This document shows positions 1-10,426 of a DNA stretch of 64,000 nt, one piece after another. The position numbers were made by a program, and so were the translations under genes. The notes beneath the pieces are model-generated. The model was not told the DNA's origin and ran no database searches. It saw only the letters and a program-made list of their open reading frames with translations. Origin of the DNA: Entomortierella parvispora (lineage: Eukaryota; Mortierellomycota; Mortierellomycetes; Mortierellales; Mortierellaceae); NCBI GenBank assembly GCA_963573315.1, contig OY752145.1:2480001-2544000 (forward strand), given 5' to 3'. Each line of letters starts with the position of its first letter. Position 1 is the first letter of the stretch.

Positions 1-1564
1 GAGGTCGACGAGTGGAAGGTAAGTCGGCTTTAGACGATAACCACACTCGCAATAACGATTGACTGGAATCAGAGACAAGGAAGTTCATGTTTTTGCATCA
101 AGGGATGGTCAACTCAAAACAGAAAAAAAAGGGGGGGATTGTCAGTGGACATGTGGACAGGGCAAAGCCCGTCCCTGTCTTTGTCAGCCAAAACATGTAC
201 TGACAGGAGGTTTTTTGTTTTGTGCTATCAACTAGGACAAATACCATCAGTCGGTCAAGGATTCTAACGCACACATCAATCAACTGACACGACAGCTGGA
301 GGATTTGAAGAAGCAGACCGAAATGTTTATCAAGAAGGAACGCGAACTTGAGCAGGACAATGATGACCTCGAGCGACATGAGAGGTGGGTGTGGATTTTT
401 TTGTGTTGATGTTCCAATATGACTCTTTCCAAACACCCCCCTTGGAGATTTCGTCATCTGACAAGTCAATCATTTTGTCCGCACTTTTGTACTCAGAGCT
501 GCACAGTGGTCGTTGCAGGAGCTAGAGATCAAGTACAATGCCTCTGTGGAGAAGACTGTGATTCTGGAAGGCGAAGTCGCGTCAAAGGTTGCATTGTCAG
601 AGGAGGTCCAGCGCCTCAAAGACGAGCTGCGAGGTAATTGTCACTGCCCTTGTCCTGTTGCCACCAAAACAAGTCCAGTCCATGCCGAGGACCTTTAATG
701 ATGTATTATTCGAATTACTGCCATTTTTTTAGATGCGAACGTAGAACTGGCCGTAATGAAATCGAACCAGGCTATCAGCGGATTTTCGGCTTCTCAGAGT
801 GCCCAGGCAGCTCCGGCTGGTCAGACGGTGGGAGCAGTAGAGACCAGTGTCGCCGGCACAACTTCCTCACGCCCATCGATTGGAAGAAGCTACGATGCCA
901 TGCCTTCTTTGAGGGCTCGTCTGGCCAAGAACAGCACTCTCCAGCGATCTTCGTCTCGTCTTGGTGGAGCGCCTGCTACTGGAGGTGTGGGCGAAACTAA
1001 TACCGCCACTGCCGCTGGAACAGCACAGAATCCTGTCAGGACAGTTCAGGACATGGTGGGTCGTGTTAGGGTAAGATGAGGAACAGGTCTTGTTTTGTGT
1101 GTCATATTTTAATACCAAAAAGCTCACCAACTTTTGGTTGCTCTGTCCTACATTAGTCGTTGGAGGCTCGTCTGGCCTCTTGCCGATCCTTGGTCACACC
1201 ATTGCTGCAGCCTCCTCCCTCGTACTCGACTGTGAATGTACCAACCTCATCCAACCGATCAAGCTATATTTCCAGCCGTGGAACCGGTTCTGCTTACACG
1301 ATGACGACTAGACCCGAATCTCCTGTGTACTCGTCCCCCACCACAGCGTCTTCTCAGAAGGTGGTCCGAAGAACGTCATTACTTTTGCAGCAGCATTTGC
1401 AGCAGCACCGTGAGAACTTGGCCAAAGAACAGCAATTGCGCGAGCAGCAGTTGTTGCGACGCCACCAGGAAGAAGAGCACGAGCAAGAGATTCAACAGCG
1501 TCAGCACCATCTCCAACAACAAAACTCCATGACTGCGGCGCCTGAAGGCATCTTGTCGACCTAA
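1..1564 (+). CDS. nudE: NudE/NDEL1-like nuclear distribution protein, 3' part
   Basis: This is the C-terminal part of a NudE-family dynein regulator; the 5' end lies outside the window. Exons read from the splice sites are 1-18, 236-384, 497-633, 733-1070 and 1157-1564, and the phases join into one frame ending at a TAA. The translated coiled coil includes EQDNDDLER and VALSEEVQRLKDELR, which match the conserved NudE/NDEL1 coiled coil. A Ser/Ala-rich stretch, the segment VGRVRSLEARLASCRS and a Gln/Glu-rich tail follow. Family knowledge: NudE binds LIS1/NudF and dynein and acts in nuclear migration along microtubules. The upstream exons that carry most of the LIS1-binding coiled coil are missing here. 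The exact ends of exon 1 are inferred. Confidence 0.8.
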
Positions 1565-2398
1565 ACGAGAGATTCAGGGGCGTCAGCACCATGAACAACC
1601 AAGCTTCTTCACCCTGTGTGTCTTGGGAGAGGCAACTTTTCGACTTTGAAAGTGCCATTCTTGGCGTCCTTCTTTTTTGAAGACACGATGAAAGAGTAGG
1701 GTTGTTCATTCGTCTTGTTTTGACACGCGACCGAAGTCTCTTTTGATATATCCCCAGCCCCCTTCCCACCCGTTGCCTGCATATTTTTTTCTTGTACCTA
1801 TGATATCTTTGTAAAACAACTCACCCCTTCCATATTTGTCCCTTCCCCTTCCCCTCCCACTTTTCCCTTCCCCTGAACGAAAAAAAGGCGGAGGCAGCGG
1901 ATTGTTTATCGATCCCAGCCCTTTGCTTGCAATGAACAAAAAAATGTGAATAATATGAATGTCAAAAACAATAAAAAAAAGAAAAAAGTGCTATCCAGCC
2001 TAATAGTTTGCCCCCCCTGGAGTCAGGCGTGTGAAGGGAAAATAAGTGTATTGATGGGGTATGGGTTACATATTTACTACATATAGCGGGGTGGGGGTAG
2101 AAGAGTACTGTAGAGGACAGACGAAGAACTCAGAGCGAAGAGTTCACTTTTGCGTCCATGCGCTCATTGTCGGATTCTCAAATAAAAAGCGTGGTTCCTC
2201 TGGTCCTGGTCCAACTAGCTGTGATTTGGTCGGGGTGTCTTTTTGTCTCTCTTGATGTTTTTGTTTTGTTTTGTTTTTTTGTTTTTTCGCGTTTTTTTTC
2301 CTTGTTTCTTGGGGCACTTGAGGTTATCGTAGCCCCCAAGGTCGACAGAAAGAAAACAAGCGTTTTGCTTTTGGGTGAAAGAGTTCAAGGCACTTTTT
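1565..2398. other. Intergenic region between convergent genes
   Basis: This holds the 3' UTRs of the NudE gene (plus strand) and the membrane-protein gene (minus strand). An AATAAA-type polyadenylation signal sits at 1970-1975 for the NudE transcript. The rest is T-rich and G-rich low-complexity sequence, and I see no coding signal on either strand. Confidence 0.6.
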
Positions 2399-3079
2399 CT
2401 ACTCCTCAATGGGGGCGTCACCAGCGGCAAGAACACGTCGACGACGTTCCAACTCGGACTCGGACTCGGATTCCTCAACCTCCTCCTCGTCGTCGTCCTC
2501 CTCAGAATCCTCTTCTTCCTCCTCTTCCTCGGACTCGCTCTCCTCCTCCGAGTCTTCCTCATAGTCGTCATCCTCCGTATCAGAGCCCAAGAGCTCAGCC
2601 TTCTCGCCCAAGGTGGCCAAATGTTCCTTGCGCTTTTTGATCGTCTCCTCGTCCAGTTCCTCAAAGGCGTTCAAGGAGAGACCCTTTTTCCGCTTCTTTT
2701 GACCTCCGTTCAGATCATCGTCCTTCTTGGCGGCGGCCAACGCGGCGGCCTCACGACGGTTGGAGATGAAGGTGATGAGACGGATCAAGCCCTGGGAGAC
2801 CAACATGCCCATGGCGACGTAGTAGAGAAGTTCTTGGTTGTTGTATTCCCTGGCCTCGGATCCACCTGCTCCTTGTTGTTGTTGATGTTGACGGTCAGAA
2901 GACTCGGGTGATGATGAAGAACCGGCTTTGACACGGACGGGGTCACGGACAGACTGGGCATCGGTGGTGGTGGCGGCGGCGATGATGCCAATGAGGATGA
3001 GCATTCCTGAGGCGTGGGTCTGGGATGGCGATGCCAAGGACTGGACCCAGGACGAGATCTTTGCACGGATTCCAGACAT
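2399..3079 (-). CDS. Small membrane protein with very acidic C-terminal tail
   Basis: This is a single-exon reading frame of 226 aa that starts at MSGIRAKISSW. The frame stays open further upstream, but that part is low-complexity Ser/Pro/Phe sequence and looks like 5' UTR. A hydrophobic segment spans about residues 25-42 (GMLILIGIIAAA). A second spans about 85-105 (LLYYVAMGMLVSQGLIRLI). A Lys-rich linker follows, then a tail of about 60 residues made almost only of Glu, Asp and Ser, ending in an Arg-rich patch. Two membrane passes with a short luminal loop would fit an ER or nuclear-envelope protein, but this is inference. I do not recognise the family. The acidic tail could bind basic partners or calcium. 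Confidence 0.6.
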   Translation of the reverse strand: MSGIRAKISSWVQSLASPSQTHASGMLILIGIIAAATTTDAQSVRDPVRVKAGSSSSPESSDRQHQQQQGAGGSEAREYNNQELLYYVAMGMLVSQGLIRLITFISNRREAAALAAAKKDDDLNGGQKKRKKGLSLNAFEELDEETIKKRKEHLATLGEKAELLGSDTEDDDYEEDSEEESESEEEEEEEDSEEDDDEEEVEESESESELERRRRVLAAGDAPIEE

Positions 3080-3452
3080 TAGTATAGTTGGAGGTGTTGT
3101 TGTTGTTGGGTTGATCTTGATCGTGATGAAGAAGAAAAGAAAAAGGGAGGGGAAAAGGGGGGAAAGAGCGAAAAAGGGATGGGGCGAGCGCGAGATGAAA
3201 GAAGAAGAAGGATGAAGAAGAAATGAGGGGCAAGGAAGGAAAAAGAGGGCTCTCATTTCGTGTCCCTCTGCCTGCTGCAGCCAGGCACTGGAGACGTGGG
3301 AGAAGAGAGCGGCACACGGCACACTACTTGCTGCGATGTGATTGGTCCGTGATGGGCCACTTTTTGGATTTTGACTCTCTTTTTTTTTTCTTCTTTTGCT
3401 TCTGCTTCTGCTTCTGCTACATGGTCGTATGGGTGTTCTTTCTGTCTTGCTC

Positions 3453-4418
3453 TCAGATCCCTGTGCTGGCATAGCGCATCACCGACATGGCCACATGGGC
3501 CTTGTACCCCTCCGACTGACGCCACGCTTGCAACCGTGGCTCCCGATCCACCGTCTCCTTGACCTTCCAGAGCAAGGGACCTGTCTTCCTGACCAGATCC
3601 AACACCTTGTCTCCGTCCTTGATGACCTCTAAATGATCCAGGGTGTTGGCCGTCTGTAAATCTGCCAGAGAGAGCTACAGATAAAAGAGGCAGGGAGAGG
3701 TGAGCCATGTATTGGACCTCTTCTTTTTTTCAGCCAACGTCATGTCGCTCTATTTCATTCTGCATACCTGATCTCCAATATAGTGTCCATTGGATCCATT
3801 GTCCTTCAGGTACTTTGAGTGAGTCTCGATCCACAGTGGCAATTGACCCGTCATGAAAACATCCATGCCCTTGTCCATCACCTCCTTAAAGTTCCAAGTC
3901 ACCCTCATGGCGACTCGTTCACGAACATACGCCGACGACGAATGAAACATCTTGATCTGTTGTGCTTCCCACGCGTTCTTGCCCAAAAGATTGAATTTCT
4001 CGGCCAAGAAATGTTCCACCACAAACGATTCACAGATCCGGATCGAGTCTTCCGCCGGACTTTGCGCTCCCTCTGGGTAGATGTGCAAGACTGGGAAGTA
4101 TCCAAAGGGTGCTTTGACTTCTGCGGGCCAGTTCTATGTGGAAATAGTAAACGAACGACGAGTTTTGTTAGGCGTGAGAAAGACAAAGGAAAGAGAAAAT
4201 GACTAAGCAGGACGGAGAGGCTTCATTACGGTGGGGGCAAGGTCTTCCCAGTCGGCTTTTCCAAAGGCGAGAATGTCGCGTGGGACTCCACCGACAGCAG
4301 AGACATCAAAGTACTCGAGTTTGTAATGGACTTTTTGCGGGTCGAGCTCTGCAAGTGTTTTTGTAATCTCGTCCGAAGAACGATCCTTGGGTGCGAATCC
4401 GGTAATGGTCAAAGGCAT
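3453..4418 (-). CDS. Glutathione S-transferase (sigma-like)
   Basis: The gene has three exons on the minus strand: 4418-4230, 4133-3768 and 3674-3453. All junctions are phase 0 with GTAATG and GTATGC donors and TAG acceptors, giving about 258 aa. The N-terminal thioredoxin-like half starts MPLTITGFAPKD and contains FGYFPVLHIYPEGAQ followed by EDSIRICESFVVEHFLAE. This matches the cis-proline and glutathione-binding (Glu-)Ser region of GSTs. The helical C-terminal half has HYIGDQLSLADLQTANTLDHL, the usual N-capping and hydrophobic-staple region of GST-C domains. The expected role is cytosolic conjugation of glutathione to electrophiles, or an isomerase activity. The substrate cannot be told from sequence. 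The layout most resembles sigma or S-crystallin-like fungal GSTs. Confidence 0.85.
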
Positions 4419-4853
4419 TGCTTTTTTGTTTCTTGCTTGTTGCTGTTGTTGATTCTGGGTGAGAAAATAGATTATGTGAGTGGAGTGGAGGAGGTGCAAG
4501 AGTTTAAGAGATCGACAAAAAAAACCTCCCTCCTATTTATGTGTAGGCTTGGGATCTGCGGAGAGGAGCACAAAACAGGTCATTTGTCGTCATCAAAGAA
4601 GGACAGGAAAGACCCCCCTCCCCCTTGGTTTCTTTCGAGCAAAGTTGATTTGGTATCCACCACTAGGGAAGAAAAATTTGCGCAGTTTTTAGTAACCTGC
4701 AATGGGAGGCTGGAGCTGCGGGATACCTTTTGAGGAAAAGCGCGTCAAGAAAGAACGCGTCTCTTGACCATTTCCGGCCAACAGAAAAGGGAATATTTCG
4801 AGGTAGGTGCAAGAGTGAAAAGTGATTTCCTTTATTCGATTGATCTACATGCT

Positions 4854-5207
4854 TCATTTTCCATAGAAGGTGGTGGCCTGTGTCTTGTAGTTGTAACAAG
4901 CCAACAAGTACGGTGCCAACGCCGTCTTGACCAATTTAAGATCTCCTCCCGAGAGCGTCACGCGCGACACGAGGCCAGGAGTCACTTCGAAATACCTCAG
5001 TCCGTAGTTTGTCTTCAGTGCTTCGGCTGTGATGTTGCTGCAGTCATTCAGCGAGAGCGAACAAGTATCAAAAGTATCAAATATATCGCCTGCATCATTC
5101 ATCCTCGAGATGTCGATAAGGCACACGGCCTGAGATGGCTTGAGAAGGCACAGGAACCCTGTGAGGAGGACAAAGACCGAGATGAGGCTAGACTTGAACA
5201 TAAGCAT
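4854..5207 (-). CDS. Small secreted cysteine-containing protein, copy 1
   Basis: This intact single-exon frame encodes 117 aa. A clear signal peptide (hydrophobic core SVFVLLTGFLCLL, then KPSQAVC) is predicted to be cut just before the mature Val-Cys. The mature part of about 90 aa has four conserved cysteines in the pattern AVC, DTCSLSLNDC and LLACYNY. The last Cys is next to Tyr, and a short beta-rich tail ends in TTFYGK. A TATA box on the minus strand (5357-5365) lies about 150 nt before the start. A paralogue is at 6113-6499 and a broken one at 7037-7400. No known family is recognised. The size and disulphide pattern are those of a fungal small secreted protein, so effector, surface or antimicrobial roles are all open. 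Confidence 0.7.
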   Translation of the reverse strand: MLMFKSSLISVFVLLTGFLCLLKPSQAVCLIDISRMNDAGDIFDTFDTCSLSLNDCSNITAEALKTNYGLRYFEVTPGLVSRVTLSGGDLKLVKTALAPYLLACYNYKTQATTFYGK

Positions 5208-5700
5208 GGCTCGCTGCTAGTTTTTATGGTTGGCTCGATTTGGTTTGGTTGGATAGGTCGGTCAGTGGATTGACTTGGATTGTCGTTGTATCGGAAAGAT
5301 GCGGATGTGTTCTTGGGGTTGTGAGATGATGCTCTGAGAATAGGAATTCTGGATCCCTTTTTATAGTCGTCGTCGTCGTCGTCGTCGTGGAAGGACACCC
5401 TCGGTAAAAAGTCAAGACGCCTCCAGGCTCACTCTCTCTTTCTGTCTGTCTGTGATGAGTGTAGAGAATATCTACTGCACCTCCAGTCGGTGCTCTTTCC
5501 CGTTTTCAACTTTCCGCGCCACCACTGTTCCACGGTTTAAAAAGCTCCCAGAGCACTATGTAATTTCCACAAACGCTCGCCCTGGGTTCATTTGAGACGA
5601 TCGCTATTCTTCCCGTGCTCCTTCTTCTCCTGTGGAGGCAATTCCCTCGGTCTTCATGCTCACAAAAAAAAAAGAAATTTCGCAAAATCGTGTCCGTACT

Positions 5701-5870
5701 TGGGTACTTCGCGAAACATTTCGCAAAGTGCTCATTCTTGGAGGTTGCTTCGTGGAGCACTTTGCGAAACATTTCTCAAAAGCGTTCATTGCCCCGCCAG
5801 TCTTGTGCTAAAAAAATCGCAAAGTAAAATCATGTCCATTTTTTGGGTACTTCGCGAAACATTTCGCAAA
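5701..5870. repeat. Direct repeat pair carrying TTCGCGAAAC core
   Basis: A 27-bp word with the core ttcgcgaaac occurs at 5701-5727 and again at 5844-5870 with one shared orientation. A partial, inverted-looking relative lies between them (about 5755-5785). The spacer includes similar cattcttgg words after each copy. It sits in the gap between two small-secreted-protein genes. Confidence 0.6.
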
Positions 5871-5911
5871 ACATTCATTCTTGGCCAAGGTTGCTTCAAG
5901 TAATGAACTCC

Positions 5912-5937
5912 TTTTTTTTTTTTTTTTTTTTTTTTTT
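5912..5937. repeat. Poly-T tract
   Basis: A run of about 26 T residues. It could be the A-tail of an old retroposed sequence on the minus strand or simple slippage. No flanking target-site duplication was recognised. Confidence 0.6.
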
Positions 5938-6112
5938 GGTGTACAATTGGTTGTTAAACAGAAAAGCTAAAGTGGCCAGAGCTGTTGCGTTGGAAAGTCT
6001 TACTCTGTGGTTCTCTTGGGCGTCAACGCGATTCATGGCTTGAGAAGAGATTCTCTTTGTTATTCATAATGTATTTGCGTGGCTAGTAATTGAATTACAA
6101 GCGATTTATTTT

Positions 6113-6499
6113 TTAGACGGTTGCAGAATTTGTGCCGTAGATGGTCATTGTTGTCTTCCCAAAGACATAACATCCCTGGAGTTGGGAGGCCAGGACAGCC
6201 TTGATCATGTATGCCTCCGTTCCTGTGACGGCCACACGATTAGCCGAAGCCGCCCCTTGGATCATGGTGGCCTGGACCGTAATACCCTTGAGGGCGTAGT
6301 TGGAGATGAGCGTCTCATTCGTGATGGTAGAGCAATCAGAGAGGTTGTATGAACATGTATCGGAAGCCATCCCAGTTATAGTATATGTCGACTGGATGAC
6401 ACACACTGCCTGCGATTGACCCAACATGCTCACTCCGGCGATAACAGCAAGGAAGACGACCCAGAATGTCTTGAAAGGAGAACGCGAAACGGCTGCCAT
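6113..6499 (-). CDS. Small secreted cysteine-containing protein, copy 2
   Basis: This intact single-exon frame of 128 aa is a paralogue of the protein at 4854-5207. The signal peptide has the core FWVVFLAVIAGVSML and then GQSQAVC. The mature part keeps the same cysteine positions: AVC, SDTCSYNLSDC and QLQGCYVFG. Other shared positions include Asp-Cys-Ser followed by Ile-Thr-x-Glu and NYxL. The segment between the second and third cysteine groups is longer by a few residues than in copy 1. A TATA box on the minus strand (about 6637-6646) lies about 140 nt upstream. Function is unknown. The family resemblance is seen directly; secretion is inferred from the signal peptide. Confidence 0.7.
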   Translation of the reverse strand: MAAVSRSPFKTFWVVFLAVIAGVSMLGQSQAVCVIQSTYTITGMASDTCSYNLSDCSTITNETLISNYALKGITVQATMIQGAASANRVAVTGTEAYMIKAVLASQLQGCYVFGKTTMTIYGTNSATV

Positions 6500-7036
6500 G
6501 CTTGATCTTTTCTTGTGGTCTTGAGGGAGAGAATGAGGGGGTTTTAAGGGTAGAGAGAAAAAGTGGCGATGTGGTAGACTAGTGGGGATTGAGGAAGTTT
6601 GGTTTGGTTTGGGAAAGACCGTCGGTGATGAAGAGTCCTTTTATACCTGTTTAAAAGGATGAGTGACGCTGCGCCTGCGTCCAGTTGCCAATTAATCACC
6701 AAAACAGAATAGTCCTTCTTGAGAGCTGAGGGAGTTCGGATGCAATCCCCACCCCCCGTTGAAAGACTGTCGTTCAAAGAGAGTTTGGGTACAGTACTGT
6801 AGAAAGTTCGTCACCTGTACAGCCCACTCTTTCTAAGCCGAAGATTCGGACACGACGTTCGCCCACTCTGCAATAACATTTCTTCAGAGCCACACCAGAC
6901 ACATCTCTCACAGGATTGTCGGCCGTCGACTGTCTTGGGTGACAATGGCTTTGATTGAAAATTGTGAATGAAAATGGCCTTGGAGGCGTCAAAGTTGAAA
7001 GGAGTGGGCAGATGTGCATATTATACTTGGTAACTA

Positions 7037-7400
7037 TTAGAGGATTTTATTGGTTCTATGCTCTATCTTTGCCGTAGAGGTCAAGGTCCCCTTGCTGTAG
7101 TCGTAGCAGCCTAGCAAGTAGAGGTCAAGGGCCGCCTTGACCATAAAACCCCGCCGTTCGTAATCATCAGGTGTGACACGGAGACTGGGACTACCGTGAT
7201 GCCTTGGAGCCCAAATGTCGCGTCCATGCTTGCTGTAGTGAGGCTGCTACAATCCAATGAGAAAAAGCAGATCTCTGAAGAGTACGAAGCGCCTGCTGGT
7301 TGCAAATCACCAGCACAGACAGCTTGCGATGACTTTCTTCAAAAGGCTAAGGAAGATCACAAGGAGGACCAGGACCGAGAGGTGATTTGACTTGAGAACG
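7037..7400 (-). pseudogene. Broken third copy of the small secreted protein
   Basis: Three pieces of the family are visible on the minus strand in different frames. The first is a signal-peptide-like stretch (HLSVLVLLVIFLSLLKKVIAS). The second is a middle part starting QAVCAGDLQPAGAS with CFFSLDCSSLT. The third is an end part, MVKAALDLYLLGCYDYSKG. At least two frameshifts separate them. No ATG opens the first frame within the expected distance. The order of the pieces matches the intact copies at 4854 and 6113, so this is a decayed tandem duplicate rather than a gene with introns; no splice sites fit. Confidence 0.7.
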
Positions 7401-7898
7401 CTACTGTTGTCAATGTAGTTTGATTTGAAGCTCGGATGTTGTCTATGAGGAAAGGGTTGTAAGATTTCTGTTAGAGAGGATGATGGTCGTTGCTTGAGGT
7501 GAGGATCAGAATGTAATAGAATTTGGGCGACTCCAGGCTCACACTGCTCCTTCTCGTTGTTCCTGGTGAGGAGTTACATGCCATGCCAGAGCGTCCCCTA
7601 GGTCCTGTAGGTTCTCGGCGGCGACGCGCGACATCACATCGCTATCGCTGTCGTGCAAAGCAAGAGGGTGACGAAAGCAAGAGGGAAGATGGCGAATACA
7701 AGCGAGTGCCGAGAGCAGAGCAGAGAAAAAGAGATTGAAAAAACTGTCATCCTTTGCTCTTCAGCTTGGATCCATTTCTCTAGTTGTTGCCGCTATTTTT
7801 GCGGTGTTGCTGATATTGGTGGAAAGTGAGGCGAAAGCAGGGCTTAGAAGATAGGCCGCGTAATTCAGGATTTGCGCAGACGAAACGAAACGGTCGGT
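7401..7898. other. Intergenic region between secreted-protein relic and M28 gene
   Basis: No coding sequence was recognised here. A short plus-strand frame at 7523-7738 is Arg-rich and without family signal. The right part grades into the promoter of the first M28 peptidase gene. Confidence 0.5.
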
Positions 7899-7918
7899 GC
7901 GATCGAGGGCCCCTTAAC
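7899..7918 (+). promoter_or_regulatory. Conserved upstream block of M28 gene A
   Basis: A 20-bp block with the core gatcgagggccccttaac lies 124 nt before the ATG at 8023. The same block is 108 nt before the ATG of the tandem copy (10319-10338), and a gccgttgag word follows both. The flanks between copies have diverged more, so this may be a promoter element or simply well-preserved duplicated sequence. Confidence 0.4.
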
Positions 7919-8022
7919 GCAGCCGTTGAGTTTAAACGCCAAGTGAGATGAATTGTCTTTTTTCATTCTTCCTTTCAGCCGCAACCCATTCACTTCTCTC
8001 CAACCATCCCTTCATTTCATCA

Positions 8023-10179
8023 ATGGCCGACAGAGAGTCCCAGCCATTGCTGCCCTCCAACAATGGAGGTACGACACTCCATCTTTTCGTGTTCAATGAC
8101 TATGACTTGACTATTCTGTTATTGCCGCGCTGACTCTCCCACGCTCTACTCTTTAGGCGCGAACACCCCTCAGCAGTCAAAGTTCCGCAAGGCTCTTCCC
8201 TATGGCATCGTTACCGTGGTCCTCATCGGTATCAGTGCCGCGCTCCTTATTCACCTCGTCAAACCGCATGGTAACGACAACTGGCGTTCATTGTATTCCG
8301 AACTCGACTGCATTGTAAGTACAGTTCTATCTCTAACACGACAACGTCCATTTCACTTGAACATTAGACGATCAACCCAGGAACGATAAATCACCTTTGG
8401 CGGCTGACTTGACCACACCTGCCATCTTTGGTCACTTGGAGGAGCTGTACGCAGTCGCGTTGAAACACAACAACTCGCGTTCAGTCACCAACGGATACAT
8501 GGCCTCGGCGGACTATGTACAGAAGCAGCTGAAGACAGTAGCCTCGGATTACTGCGACATCTCGACCCAGACGTTCAAGGTCCCGGTGTGGTCAGAGGTA
8601 GAGGCGCCCGAGTTGACTAGCACGGGAATCGGTCACGAGGGAGTGCAGATCTCGTACCAGAACAAGGTTGACTTTCAGAGTAAGTTTCCATTTTGTCACA
8701 TTCCTGGTCAGTGTGAACCAGTCCCCGCTCTTACGTGGTATCCCAAGATTCCCACGAGGAAGGTGCCTTTGGAACAGGAACAGCAAGCGGGACATCAACC
8801 CAAAGAGCATCCAGGGATCGTCCTTCGGCGTTTTCCCGTTAGAAACACATTTCGTGTTCCCTGCCTTATTGGGAGAGCATTGGTCACGCGAGTCCAGGCA
8901 CTTTTCTCTTTTTTTTCGAGTCCCGCTCCTGCAATTAGCCGGTGGTCACTGACTGTCTGTCCCTGCATATTATCTGCGCTCTAGACTTCAGATACGGAGG
9001 TGCCTCCGCATCACTCAAGAAGCAGCATGTCCGTGCTGTCGACAACAATGGATGCGGCCCCAAGGATCACAAGAAGGTTGAGGGCAAGATTGCTTTGATC
9101 CAGGAAGGAGACTCCTGTGAACTCTGGGACGCCGCCTATCTGGCTCAGAAGGCGGGAGCTACAGGAGTCCTCTTTTACAACAATCCTAATCGCAAAGCCT
9201 TGCTGTACTCGCGAATCCGAATCTCGGCTTGGAAGGAGGGCGATCCCTTGATTGGGATTCCAGTCCTTTCTATCACCAACTCTTTGGGCTCTACCTTGAT
9301 CCAGAACCAGGATAACGTCGTATTGAACTTGAAGACTGTCAACAGCATGACGATTGAGAGCACCATCAATGTCCTATGCACAACCAAGGCTGGATCGGCA
9401 GATAACACTATTGTCTTGGGCGCTCATTTGGATTCTGTTCCCGAGGGACCTGGAATGGTCGATAATGGATCAGGATCGGCATCATTGCTCGAGATCGCGT
9501 TGGTTTTGGCCAGATCCAACTACCAGTTGAAGAACAAAATTGTGTTTGGATGGTGGGGTGCAGAGGAGATTGGACTGTTGGGCTCGAGACACTATGTTCG
9601 TGAGTTGATCAAGGACGAAGACAAGAAGGCTCAGATCGCCATGAACATGAACTTTGACATGTTGGCCAGTCCCAACTTTGTCCCTTTTGTAAGTCATCCT
9701 CACCTTCTAAGTCTTGGCTTGTATATTTTCTGCTGTCTTCGGTGACGTCTAACATTGGTTTTGTAATATTTTGAACTTAGGTCCACGATGGAAAGACGGC
9801 ACCACCCGCATTGGTGGGACCTTCAACCAAGATCGACAACCTGTTGATCGAGTATTTTGATTTCGAACATGAGGGTTACGAATACACGGACATGACTATT
9901 GGAAGTGATTTCTTGCCATTCCTGCTCGAGGGCATCCCTTCAGGAGGTTTGCTTACCGGTGCAGGCGAAAAGAAGACAATGAAGCAGCGTACTCTCTTTG
10001 GAGGATTTGCCAACGCGCCATTGGACCCTTGCTACCACCAGAGCTGTGATACCCTGGAGAACGTAAGTCAGAGGGCTTTGGGATTGATGGCCCAGGCCGC
10101 CCTTTACGCGACGACCAAGCTAGGCAAGTCTGACAACCTCCGGCAGTGGCTGAAGGATGCCACCGTCCAGCTGAACTAG
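8023..10179 (+). CDS. M28 family aminopeptidase with PA domain, membrane-anchored (copy A)
   Basis: Five exons: 8023-8068, 8157-8318, 8368-8679, 8985-9688 and 9781-10179, joined in frame. The cytosolic N-terminus MADRESQPLLPSN carries an ExxxLL acidic-dileucine motif. A signal anchor follows (IVTVVLIGISAALLIHLV), giving a type II topology. Next comes a PA-like domain (GKIALIQEGDSC, AGATGVLFYNN). The M28 zinc-peptidase domain comes last. Its metal ligands and catalytic residues are visible: GAHLDSVPEG (His), MVDNGSGSA (bridging Asp), WWGAEEIGLLGS (Glu-Glu), NFDMLASPN (Asp) and CYHQSCDT (last His). Family: aminopeptidase Y/Ape3-like. The dileucine motif suggests AP-3 sorting to the vacuole, but this is inference. 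The exon 2 donor was chosen as GTACAG because only that site keeps the frame in both copies. Confidence 0.85.
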
Positions 10180-10318
10180 TGCAGTTTATTAAATTAAGAC
10201 TTGGCATCCTACTCACTGACTTGGCCATCTTACTCATTGACTTGGAATGTGAATGAATAAGAGCTTGGAAGACATGATGGCGATGGACCAATTTTTTTTT
10301 CAGATGCGAAGGGTCAGC

Positions 10319-10338
10319 GCGATCGAGGGCCCCTTAAC
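10319..10338 (+). promoter_or_regulatory. Conserved upstream block of M28 gene B
   Basis: This is the same 20-bp block as at 7899-7918, here 108 nt before the ATG of the second M28 gene. The shared order of this block and the following gccgttgag word shows that the duplication included the promoter. Confidence 0.4.
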
Positions 10339-10426
10339 TATGCCGTTGAGCTTGGTGAATTGTCTTTCTCATTCCTCCTTTCAACCGCACCCATTCACTC
10401 CTCTCCGACATCCCATCAGTTCCACA

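Noticed and set aside
10029-10075. Possible extra intron at ENVSQ (GTAAGT) in the last exon of M28 gene A
   Set aside because: The frame runs through with a conserved protein sequence in both copies and no fitting acceptor.
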